Shown here: positions 26,682 through 32,746 of the stretch, in pieces | How the letters are laid out: each line of letters begins with the position of its first letter | Position numbering within the stretch: position 1 is the stretch's first letter | Source: Zunongwangia sp. ESRF-bin46 | GTDB taxonomy: Bacteria > Bacteroidota > Bacteroidia > Flavobacteriales > Flavobacteriaceae | DNA: 32,746 nucleotides | Direction: 5' to 3' | NCBI GenBank assembly: GCA_002631855.1 | Contig: NTLF01000006.1 | Location: 1-32,746 of the forward strand | Translations under genes and position numbers: made by a program | The notes under the pieces: generated by a model | Seen by the model: the letters and a program-made list of their open reading frames with translations, nothing else | What the model was told of the DNA's origin: nothing | The model's database searches: none

Positions 26682-27270
26682 TAAATACATTTTACTGATG
26701 CATCAAAAAGGCGGTGTCGGCAAGTCAACCCTTACTCTCAATTTAGCCGTAAACTTTGCTAAAGCTGTCAATGTAGGGATTGTTGATATGGATCCACAGG
26801 GTAGCCTTACCCAATTGAGCACTGTAATTCAGGATTTAGACATCCTTACTTTAGAAGGTAAGCCTGAAAAAATCCAAAAGTTGCAATATGATTATATATT
26901 TATAGATACACCCCCTTATCTTACCAATAACCTTAAATATCTTATCAATCTTGCAGACTTGATAGTGGTTCCAACAAAAGCGGGCATAATGGACCTGATG
27001 GCCATCCAAGGGACAATGAGTCTTATAAAGTCTCAAAAGGCATTAGATAAATCTCTTGTGGTGCTTAATATGATTAAACCCAACACGACCCTTACGCTCG
27101 ACATACAGACCGAGCTTAGAAAGATTGACAAGCTTTCCTTAGCCAAAACACATATAAGCGATCTCGTATCATTTACAAGGTCTGCTTTTACCAAGGGCAT
27201 ACCAGAAAATGTGAAAGCGAAACAACAGATTGAAAGCCTTTCCACCGAAATACTATATAGATTTCTATAA
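26671..27270 (+). CDS. parA: ParA-family partition ATPase
   Basis: I start at ATG 26671 (MKNSKYILLMHQKGGVGKST), giving 199 residues. The longer frame from 26620 lies in the preceding gene. The deviant Walker A KGGVGKST near residue 17, DMDPQGSLTQLS near 42 and the IDTPP motif near 78 are clear. The size fits small ParA proteins that lack a DNA-binding N-terminus and work with a ribbon-helix-helix partner. A matching small gene follows 12 bp later. The probable job is stable inheritance of the element, or positioning its excised form. Confidence 0.92.
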   Translation: MKNSKYILLMHQKGGVGKSTLTLNLAVNFAKAVNVGIVDMDPQGSLTQLSTVIQDLDILTLEGKPEKIQKLQYDYIFIDTPPYLTNNLKYLINLADLIVVPTKAGIMDLMAIQGTMSLIKSQKALDKSLVVLNMIKPNTTLTLDIQTELRKIDKLSLAKTHISDLVSFTRSAFTKGIPENVKAKQQIESLSTEILYRFL

Positions 27271-27282
27271 TTATATAACCCT

Positions 27283-27513
27283 ATGAGCCATAAAAAATTA
27301 GAACTTTCAGAACTATTAAAAAAGGTTAACAGTTCAACCAGAAAGCCGCTTCAAAAAGTAACGCCTTTAAAACAAGAAAAAGATGAAACGCAGTTTTCTT
27401 TTTGGATGGAAAGCAATCTTTTAAAACAACTTAAGATGAGAGCACTTGAGGAAGATACCTCTATCAAAAATATTATAAACAAAAGTATCGCATCATATAT
27501 CAGCAATAAATGA
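27283..27513 (+). CDS. small ribbon-helix-helix protein, probable ParA partner
   Basis: The 76 residues begin with a flexible charged part (SHKKLELSELLKKVNSSTRKP). A ribbon-helix-helix like segment follows: TQFSFWMESNLLKQLKMRALEEDTSIKNIINKSIASYI. The layout (disordered N-terminus, RHH C-terminus) is that of ParG-type centromere binders. Position directly after parA supports it. Confidence 0.75.
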   Translation: MSHKKLELSELLKKVNSSTRKPLQKVTPLKQEKDETQFSFWMESNLLKQLKMRALEEDTSIKNIINKSIASYISNK

Positions 27514-27586
27514 TTAATTTTATATTTCTAAATTCAACTATGAAATAAAATTTTGAATACATACTCTTAGCGTTTAGCTACTAAAG

Positions 27587-27697
27587 GTTTAAGAAAATCG
27601 CCAGTTTTTAAAATCGACCTATTAGCAGTTTAGACGTTCACGTTCCGGCGTGGGCTGTCTTATGTGGTCGATAGGTGTCTGGCGATACCTCTTAAAC
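27587..27697. ncRNA. 111-nt nested hairpin, structured RNA or DNA site of unknown type
   Basis: Four coaxial stems nest perfectly. GTTTAAGA (27587-27594) pairs with TCTTAAAC (27690-27697). ATCGCCAG (27597-27604) pairs with CTGGCGAT (27679-27686). ATCGACC (27613-27619) pairs with GGTCGAT (27666-27672). AGAC-GTTCACG (27632-27642) pairs with CGTGGGC-T-GTCT (27649-27660) around loop TTCCGG. It lies in the 258-bp gap between the ParA partner and the next gene. It could be a small RNA, a single-strand origin, a centromere or a recombination site. The ends do not carry attC core heptamers. Strand of transcription, if any, is not known. Confidence 0.5.
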
Positions 27698-27771
27698 TCG
27701 TAAGTACAGTTCCACGCTTTTTAATTGTTAATATATGGTTTAATCTATTAATTCACTAAAAATTGCCAGAC

Positions 27772-28347
27772 ATGAAAATAGTACTTTACATCTTAAAATT
27801 TCAAAATGAGAATATTTTAAAAATAGGAATAACTACTAACATCTCTTTTAGAATATCTTGTATAGAAAAATCTTCAGGCTTTATTGTTGACCATTATAAA
27901 TCTATGATAATTACGAATCCAATAAAGAAAAATATTCGTCTATTAGAAAAAAACCTACTCAACATTACAACAGATTTTCAGTACAAATTTGAAGAAAAGA
28001 AATACTTCGGAGGAATAAACGAATTTAGAAAGGGTAATTGTGTTAACCTAATGCTTCAATTTATAAAAGATCAAAAAGATTACGGTTTTAAATATAAAAT
28101 CTATACCGGAATTGATGTTTGTGGACAGTATACCCACACATTACCAAAAGCCTACTTTCCTATTTTTTATCCTGTAAAAGGTATTTCTAGCATTTTAAAA
28201 AGTGATATAAAAAAATATTGTAAAGCAAATGGCTGCGATTATTATGATTTTTTGAATAAGTCACTATACGATTCAATGAAATCTCTGGGTTATGGAAGAG
28301 AAACCGAAATGCCAATAAAAGGATATAAGAATTTTTTTAAAGTATAA
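27772..28347 (+). CDS. possible GIY-YIG-like (T5orf172-type) protein
   Basis: I start at ATG 27772 (MKIVLYILKFQNEN). The upstream TTG at 27763 is less likely. The 191-residue protein opens with YILKFQNENILKIGITTNISFRISCIEK. This resembles the GIY-YIG/T5orf172 nuclease start: two short strands, then KIGIT, then an Arg on the following helix. The rest (FEEKKYFGGINEFR, a mid segment with YTGIDVCGQY) is not recognised. The match is partial and nuclease function is not proven. It converges on the minus-strand gene at 28368, 20 bp away. Confidence 0.6.
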   Translation: MKIVLYILKFQNENILKIGITTNISFRISCIEKSSGFIVDHYKSMIITNPIKKNIRLLEKNLLNITTDFQYKFEEKKYFGGINEFRKGNCVNLMLQFIKDQKDYGFKYKIYTGIDVCGQYTHTLPKAYFPIFYPVKGISSILKSDIKKYCKANGCDYYDFLNKSLYDSMKSLGYGRETEMPIKGYKNFFKV

Positions 28348-28367
28348 TTTATATAAAATCTTGTTAA

Positions 28368-28853
28368 TTATAATGAAAGTTCCCAGGGTATGTCTTCTTC
28401 AAACGTAAAGTTAAAAGGCTCTTCCTCTACTCTTTTCTTATAGTAATCCTCAAACATCCCATTAATCTGATGGTCATTTAAATACTCTACAGACACTCCA
28501 TATTCTTCTAAGAAGAAATCATCATCCATATCAATAAAAATTCTATAGCAATTTTCTTCAAAAGCATTTGTATAAAACTCTTTACTAGATTCGTAGGTGT
28601 CAGCAATCTCGGTATAAAGCAACTTGAGATACTCCCTCATCGAGTAAGTATGGCAAGTTTCGCTTGTATGATTGATTACCCAAAGTACAAACTCTGGAGC
28701 CCCTGCCCCTAGCCCTTTATGAGTTTTCCATTCTGGAAATGCAAGATCTAAAAAATGAAGAACCTCATGTAACTGCTCGGTACCACTATATTCATTTTGA
28801 AGAATCTGGTAGTCTTCATCAATAAGTCCATTTAATGTATTTGAGTGCCGCAT
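28368..28853 (-). CDS. unrecognised acidic 161-residue protein
   Basis: No family recognised. It is soluble and acidic, with many aromatic residues (MREYLKLLYTEIADTY, FIDMDDDFFLEEYGVSVEYL, PFNFTFEEDIPWEL). No signal peptide or membrane segment is seen. It stands alone on the minus strand between the GIY-YIG-like gene and the cassette array. Although it has the same orientation as the cassette genes, no attC-like palindrome follows it. Confidence 0.65.
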   Translation of the reverse strand: MRHSNTLNGLIDEDYQILQNEYSGTEQLHEVLHFLDLAFPEWKTHKGLGAGAPEFVLWVINHTSETCHTYSMREYLKLLYTEIADTYESSKEFYTNAFEENCYRIFIDMDDDFFLEEYGVSVEYLNDHQINGMFEDYYKKRVEEEPFNFTFEEDIPWELSL

Positions 28854-28991
28854 TTTTTGTAGAATTATATGATTATATAAATATATAAAATTTGGTTTTT
28901 ATAAGCTTACCAATTTTTGCTAACCTCAGTAATATACCTAAAGAGATTATTCAATTAATTTTAATTTGAGAGGTTTTATATAAAATATAGA

Positions 28992-29024
28992 CTATGTCAT
29001 TTATGTAAAAGTGATTTTACATAG
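28992..29024. other. palindrome in the AT-rich gap 28854-29118
   Basis: ATGTAAAA-GTGA-TTTTACAT (29003-29022) is a perfect 8-bp stem. An alternative outer pairing is CTATGT (28992-28997) with ACATAG (29019-29024). No T-run follows, so it is not a standard terminator. The rest of this 265-bp gap shows no gene or other clear signal. Confidence 0.4.
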
Positions 29025-29118
29025 GCTTTAATCAAAATAAATAATGCTACCACCCCCCCTTTATATTTGTTAAAAAAATACAATCTTACTACTTAAAATT
29101 AAACTTTAAACAATCAGC

Positions 29119-29251
29119 ATTTTACGGTCTCGTATAATCGTCAGTTACGGGTTAATAGGCGTTAATTTACGGTTTAGCACTGACGTTAGCAATTCCGAGT
29201 GGATTCGGACGTAGTCGAATCCGCCGTAATTGCGGTTATACATTGTTGGGC
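29119..29251 (-). repeat. attC-like site A (133 bp), distal end of the visible array
   Basis: Read on the minus strand it starts with the R''-like box GCCCAAC (29251-29245) directly after the lipoprotein gene stop. The arms GTATAATCGTCAGTTACGG and CCGTAATTGCGGTTATAC pair almost fully. An inner hairpin GGATTCG-GACGTAGT-CGAATCC is perfect. The terminal R'-like box is GTAAAAT, one base off GTTRRRY, so this end is degenerate. It is about 90% identical to site D. Confidence 0.75.
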
Positions 29252-29255
29252 ACAG

Positions 29256-30275
29256 TTATTTTCCATTGATTCTATGCAAAACATTAAAGTCTTTATGATA
29301 ATTTGAAAACTTGATATCGATTAAATTTAAATTATTCTTGTTTATGTCATAAATTAAAGATAAAACTTGTTTTTCATTGTCAATCACTACCAAATAGTCT
29401 TGCACTAAAAGTAATCGATTAAAATAGTCAAAATGAGTATTAAGGAACCTACTGTCCTTTGATATTTCGCCTATTTTCTCAAATTTCTTTTTAAAGAAAG
29501 TTTTATGGGAATCAGAATATTGAGTTAAAGAAATAAATTCATCAATGTTTTTTTCATTTATTGATTTTATAACTTTTCTGTCTATTTGACTTTTTTCTAT
29601 TTCATAATCTAAGGTTGGATAAATAAACCCTTGTCCTTTAATTTTTTGCGGTGTCATAACAATTAAAAAAGCTAAATTAAGGTCTTTTTTAGAAAAATAA
29701 AATGTTATATCTCCAGTAATATGTTCAGATTTATTGTACCTGTAATATTTTTTAGTGACATTATTTAACTTGAAACTTTGCAGAGGTCCAAATAAATATT
29801 TTAATTTTTTAAATGTTTCACTGTAGTCGTTATCTAATAAATTATCCAACTCATTAAAATTATTATTAACTAATAAATTACAACTTTCGATAAATAATTT
29901 TATATCTGCATTATTACCATTTTGATCTTTTATAAGTTCTTTATAATCTAATTTGCCGTTATGATATATAAAATCTAATGATAGCAGCTTAATTCCATTT
30001 TCATATTTTTTGTATTCAAGCGTGTCACCGTCTATAAAGGTACGAAGGTAAGTACCATCCATTTTTCCATCTTTGAATTCAATTCTAACTTTATCGTTGT
30101 TAGAGATACTGACAAATTCTCCACTATACGGTTTTTTTGTTTTTTTGTTAAATACCTTAATTGGGCTATTAAAAGAATACTTGTAATAAAGATCGACATT
30201 TGCAGTTTGAGAGTTACAGCTATCGAATAGTAGTAAACTCAATGCAAGTAAAATGAAGTTTTTTAATTTTTTCAT
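29256..30275 (-). CDS. cassette gene 4: putative lipoprotein with MORN-like strand
   Basis: The protein has 339 residues. The first 20 form a lipoprotein-type signal (MKKLKNFILLALSLLLFDSC, Cys20, with a non-ideal Asp in the lipobox). Residues 38-75 hold a repeat-like KPYSGEFVSISNNDKVRIEF, then GKMDGTYLRTF, similar to the MORN-like toxin/antitoxin-associated or structural repeats of Bacteroidetes lipoproteins. The remainder is unrecognised. The ATG lies 31 bp inside the cassette start, and the stop codon is 4 bp from the R'' box of site A. The function is unknown. Confidence 0.75.
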   Translation of the reverse strand: MKKLKNFILLALSLLLFDSCNSQTANVDLYYKYSFNSPIKVFNKKTKKPYSGEFVSISNNDKVRIEFKDGKMDGTYLRTFIDGDTLEYKKYENGIKLLSLDFIYHNGKLDYKELIKDQNGNNADIKLFIESCNLLVNNNFNELDNLLDNDYSETFKKLKYLFGPLQSFKLNNVTKKYYRYNKSEHITGDITFYFSKKDLNLAFLIVMTPQKIKGQGFIYPTLDYEIEKSQIDRKVIKSINEKNIDEFISLTQYSDSHKTFFKKKFEKIGEISKDSRFLNTHFDYFNRLLLVQDYLVVIDNEKQVLSLIYDINKNNLNLIDIKFSNYHKDFNVLHRINGK

Positions 30276-30305
30276 TATTTAATTTTAATTAAGTCTACTA
30301 ATTGT

Positions 30306-30501
30306 GCCCAACGGGTTTGTGTATGAGTAGTGCGGGAAGGGAGTTTCCTTAATTTTCAAGCCAACACTAGCCAAATCTACTGTTTTTCTTTTTATCTTTT
30401 TTGTTCAAAAAGCCAAATCAGAAGATTTGGCGGTCGTACCAAATATACCGAAACTTTCGATTAAACAATATCACCCGTATTACTTATACACGTTGTTGGC
30501 A
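30306..30501 (-). repeat. attC-like site B (196 bp)
   Basis: On the minus strand it begins with the R''-like box TGCCAAC (30501-30495) just past the SMEK-gene stop and ends with GTTGGGC (30312-30306), a full match to GTTRRRY. The arm GTGTATGAGTAGTGCGGG (plus strand, left) pairs with CCCGTATTACTTATACAC (right), with three differences that are all G-T compatible. An inner GCCAAATC/GATTTGGC stem is perfect. Confidence 0.8.
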
Positions 30502-30511
30502 ATAGTATTTT

Positions 30512-31588
30512 TTAATCAATTAATTTCAATTTTTCGTCAAAGATTATTCTTTTTTTCTTTGATTTAAAAGAGCCTATCTCACCATATAAAATCTCTTCAT
30601 AAGGCATTCCGTCTTTTGCATATGTAACGTATAAACTAGGTAGTCCATCATATGGGTCAACTTCCATATCAAAATCAATTATAAATTCATATGGTATTCT
30701 CAAGAAATTTACACAACCTTTAAATTCAGATTGTGGATAATCGGCTTTATTTTCAAAATAATCGATTGGTTTCCAAGTTCCATCTTTATTAATAACAACT
30801 TTTGAATTTCCAGAAACAAATTCAATTCCGTTCTCATAGAAATCCCAAAATTCAGCTTTAAACCACGAGCTTATATTATCGTCAGAATCCATTTCAGATA
30901 ATGGCCATTGACAATCATTAATTGATTTTATTAAAATTTTAGAATATTTAAATTTAATCCAGGGTTCATAAATAGAATACTCTGACTCATTATAATCTAA
31001 ATTTCTTAAAAAATTCTCTTCGAGTTTTCTTTTTAAGTTAAAGTTTCTTTTAATTTTTCTATGATTTACTACTGGAACATTGCTCTTTATGTTATTTTCC
31101 TGTTTTAGAATTTTTGATATTTTTTTTAATTGACTTATTGGTTTACTCCTAATTAAATTTAAAATATCTCGAAAATCAAGTATTTGACTTTTATAGTCAA
31201 ATAAAATCTCTTCATTAGCTTTTAAAGAGTCATATTTTTTTTGTTTTTTTCCAAGTATTACAATAAATAATTCAGAATATTTAATGTGCAGATTACTTTC
31301 AATAAACTTATCTATTGTTTTTTGAATTTTGTTGCTTGATTTGGTGCTTGTAACTTGAATGCAAACAGAGTTTCTTAAATCACCTAAATCTATTGCTGGA
31401 AAGTTAACATTAATAGCATTTAAATTTATAAGATTGTAATTAAATATGTTATTGAATAACTCACAAATACTATCTTCAGATAGATTATGAGCATCAAAAA
31501 GATTCATTGAACTAAGATTTTGTAACCTTAATTCCCACAAGGCAAACTCGTCGGAAATAATTTTTAATTCAATCTCTCTGTTACTCAT
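30512..31588 (-). CDS. cassette gene 3: SMEK-domain-containing protein
   Basis: The protein has 358 residues. The N-terminal 125 match the SMEK domain: EFALWELRLQNLSSMNLFD, LFNNIFNYNLINLNAIN, NFPAIDLGDLRN, CIQVTSTKSSNKIQKTIDKF and LFIVILGKKQKKY. The IDLGD...IQVTS arrangement resembles a nuclease-like core. In known proteins the SMEK domain is the N-terminal module of varied, often defence-like proteins, though its activity is not established. Residues 180-358 are beta-rich and unrecognised. The ATG is 12 bp from the cassette start box. The stop lies 11 bp before the R'' box of site B. Confidence 0.72.
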   Translation of the reverse strand: MSNREIELKIISDEFALWELRLQNLSSMNLFDAHNLSEDSICELFNNIFNYNLINLNAINVNFPAIDLGDLRNSVCIQVTSTKSSNKIQKTIDKFIESNLHIKYSELFIVILGKKQKKYDSLKANEEILFDYKSQILDFRDILNLIRSKPISQLKKISKILKQENNIKSNVPVVNHRKIKRNFNLKRKLEENFLRNLDYNESEYSIYEPWIKFKYSKILIKSINDCQWPLSEMDSDDNISSWFKAEFWDFYENGIEFVSGNSKVVINKDGTWKPIDYFENKADYPQSEFKGCVNFLRIPYEFIIDFDMEVDPYDGLPSLYVTYAKDGMPYEEILYGEIGSFKSKKKRIIFDEKLKLID

Positions 31589-31600
31589 TTTTTATATTAT

Positions 31601-31779
31601 TGCCAACGTGTATGTATAAAAATCAGTAACGGTGGGAGTTTGCGGATGCGGCTGAGTTTATTAATGCAAAGGCGAGCAAACTCCTGTACTGACCTTTTGG
31701 TTAAGCCACTAAGATAGCAAAACGGCTGGGATTTCCGAAGGGGAAATTCAGCCGTTATTGTTTTTATACAGTGTTGGCA
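31601..31779 (-). repeat. attC-like site C (179 bp)
   Basis: On the minus strand it runs from R''-like TGCCAAC (31779-31773) to the R'-like GTTGGCA (31607-31601). The plus-strand left arm GTATAAAAATCAGTAACGG pairs with CCGTTATTGTTTTTATAC. Inner perfect stems are GGAGTTTGC/GCAAACTCC and ATTTCC-GAAG-GGGAAAT. The gap 31780-31943 between it and the next ORF shows no gene. Confidence 0.8.
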
Positions 31780-31943
31780 TTAGTATTTATTCAAGTACAC
31801 ATTGCAGTGATTCATTTTAGATTTTTTTTGTTTTCTCTTCAGCTAGTTTGCCTCATAGTATTAGAGACTAAATGGTCTAGAAATAAAATTAATTCCATTT
31901 TTTCTACCAAAAATTGATGTAATTTAATCAGGGTTTATGATAA

Positions 31944-32141
31944 TTAAATAAAATATCGTATTAATACAAATAGCCCGATTAAGGTGATAAATAAAGCAAA
32001 AATGGATTTGATTAAAAATTGTTTCTGAACCCAATTTGTTCTGTCAGAATGAAGTTTATTTTTTTTCGGATAGAGAATAAGAAACCCAACAATTCCAAGA
32101 ACTATAAATATAATTCCTAATTCTATTTCGTCAATATCCAT
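31944..32141 (-). CDS. cassette gene 2: small two-helix membrane protein
   Basis: The 65-residue protein has two hydrophobic segments (IELGIIFIVLGIVGFLILY, about 7-25, and IKSIFALFITLIGLFVLIRYF, about 44-64). A basic loop (KKNKLHSDRTNWVQKQF) joins them. No family recognised. The ATG lies 18 bp from the cassette start box GTTGGCA. The stop is 164 bp from the R'' box of site C, a longer 3' leader than in other cassettes. Confidence 0.65.
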   Translation of the reverse strand: MDIDEIELGIIFIVLGIVGFLILYPKKNKLHSDRTNWVQKQFLIKSIFALFITLIGLFVLIRYFI

Positions 32142-32158
32142 TTTTTCGTTAATATTAA

Positions 32159-32292
32159 TGCCAACGGTCTCGTATAACCGTCAGTTACGGGTTAAATTAG
32201 CGTTTATTTTCGGTTTGACACTGGCTTTAGCAATTCCGAGTGGATTCGGACGTAGTCGAATCCGCCGTAATTGCGGTTATACATTGTTACCC
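32159..32292 (-). repeat. attC-like site D (134 bp)
   Basis: On the minus strand it runs from GGGTAAC (32292-32286) to GTTGGCA (32165-32159). The arms GTATAACCGTCAGTTACGG and CCGTAATTGCGGTTATAC pair almost fully, with inner hairpin GGATTCG-CGAATCC. It is nearly the same as site A apart from an extra base and scattered differences. The two ends differ because the outer boxes belong to different cassettes. Confidence 0.8.
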
Positions 32293-32301
32293 AACGTTTT
32301 T

Positions 32302-32727
32302 TTATATCCAAGTTATAACAGTTATTATTCCAACTAAAATCAGTCCGACAAGTAATATTCCAATCCCAATACAACTAACTTTGAAAATTTTATCTTTCCA
32401 AGTTTCTTTATATTCAGGAAACTTTTTGTTCGGTTCTTTTTTCTTATTTGTTAATTCAACATAATCAAAAAAGAACTCGCCATCTTCGTCAATCCAATCA
32501 ATGTCAAGTCCAACTGAGGCAATTTTATTTTCGTTGTATTCAAGATTTTCAGATTTAATCCCTGCTTTTAGTAATTCAGCAGCATAGAGTTCGAGTCCTT
32601 TCCTATTGGCTTTTATGCAACTTTCGTCTGGTCCTCCGCCGTATTGATAAAATCCGAAATAAGCTTTGTCTTTTTCGTTCCGATTTTCAAGTTCAGTTAT
32701 TAATTTTTTTAGTTCCTCGTCGGTCAT
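32302..32727 (-). CDS. cassette gene 1: unrecognised protein with C-terminal membrane helix
   Basis: The 141 residues have an acidic, polar N-terminal part (YFGFYQYGGGPDESCIKANR, GLDIDWIDEDGEFFFDYVEL), then a C-terminal hydrophobic helix of about 25 residues (VSCIGIGILLVGLILVGIITVITW, about 116-140). It is presumably tail-anchored or single-pass. No family recognised. The ATG lies 11 bp from the cassette start box GTTACCC at 32738-32744. The stop lies 10 bp before the R'' box of site D. Confidence 0.7.
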   Translation of the reverse strand: MTDEELKKLITELENRNEKDKAYFGFYQYGGGPDESCIKANRKGLELYAAELLKAGIKSENLEYNENKIASVGLDIDWIDEDGEFFFDYVELTNKKKEPNKKFPEYKETWKDKIFKVSCIGIGILLVGLILVGIITVITWI

Positions 32728-32734
32728 TTCAAAT

Positions 32735-32744
32735 GTTGGGTAAC
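32735..32744 (-). other. end of a further attC-like site (E) at the window edge
   Basis: GTTACCCAAC on the minus strand (32744-32735) repeats, in inverted orientation, the GTTGGGTAAC that follows cassette gene 1. It is the start box of cassette 1 and hence the R' end of an attC whose body is outside the window. Confidence 0.55.
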
Positions 32745-32746
32745 GT

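Noticed and set aside
27587-27697. The nested hairpin as another attC site
   Set aside because: Its ends lack RYYYAAC/GTTRRRY boxes, its stems are much more perfect than attC arms, and it is not followed by a bracketed cassette.
28368-28853. The acidic 161-aa gene as a fifth cassette
   Set aside because: No palindrome or complementary box follows its stop; the next gene converges after 20 bp.
29041-29055. Run of C residues as a phase-variable tract
   Set aside because: It is short, intergenic and not linked to a reading frame or clear promoter.
30485-30493. TTATACACG as a DnaA box
   Set aside because: It is the arm of attC-like site B, single, and its mismatch to TTATNCACA is explained by the palindrome.
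30609-30628. TTTTGCATATGTAACG as a second copy of the mnmE attachment site
   Set aside because: Only the first 8 bases match and it lies inside the SMEK gene.

Overview
The window looks like chromosome of a low-GC member of the Bacteroidetes, class Flavobacteriia. The evidence is the gldF-gldG gliding genes beside dnaN, a SAM hydroxide adenosyltransferase, a TonB-dependent receptor with a carboxypeptidase-like N-terminal domain, and several -7 boxes of the Bacteroidetes form TAnnTTTG. No rRNA, tRNA or CRISPR array was found.

Bases 1-6458 (minus strand) hold the N-terminal 2150 or so codons of a giant secreted, probable beta-helix protein made of about 13 repeats of about 145 residues. Its 3' end lies off the left edge. 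Bases 6659-19684 are core genome: phoH-purC (minus), a divergent operon of SAM hydrolase, ABM-domain protein, gldF and gldG, then dnaN, a PQQ-type sugar dehydrogenase lipoprotein paired with a TonB-dependent receptor, two small membrane-associated proteins (minus), and mnmE.

From the stop codon of mnmE to about 27.5 kb lies an integrated mobilizable element, all on the plus strand. It carries a tyrosine recombinase, a conserved-type unknown, an excisionase-like HTH protein, a primase-helicase ATPase, an iteron-like TGATGA/TCATCA cluster, a TOPRIM primase, a candidate oriT, a MobC-like protein, a relaxase, a coiled-coil membrane protein, ParA and a small ribbon-helix-helix partner. Downstream come a 111-nt nested hairpin, a possible GIY-YIG-like protein and an unknown gene. 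No second copy of the mnmE end was found, so the far boundary of the element is unresolved.

The most unusual part is 29119 to the right edge. Four minus-strand ORFs (a lipoprotein, a SMEK-domain protein and two small membrane proteins) are each followed by a 133-196 bp imperfect palindrome ending in AAC/GTT core heptamers. Each ORF is bracketed by its own 10-bp inverted pair: GTTACCCAAC, GTTGGCATTA, GTTGGCAATA and GTTGGGCACA, one per cassette. That is what integron attC recombination predicts, where the first bases of a cassette pair with the R'' box of its own attC. I read this as an integron-like cassette array (CALIN-like as far as visible) in a flavobacterium. The leading end, with any attI, promoter and integrase, would lie beyond 32746.
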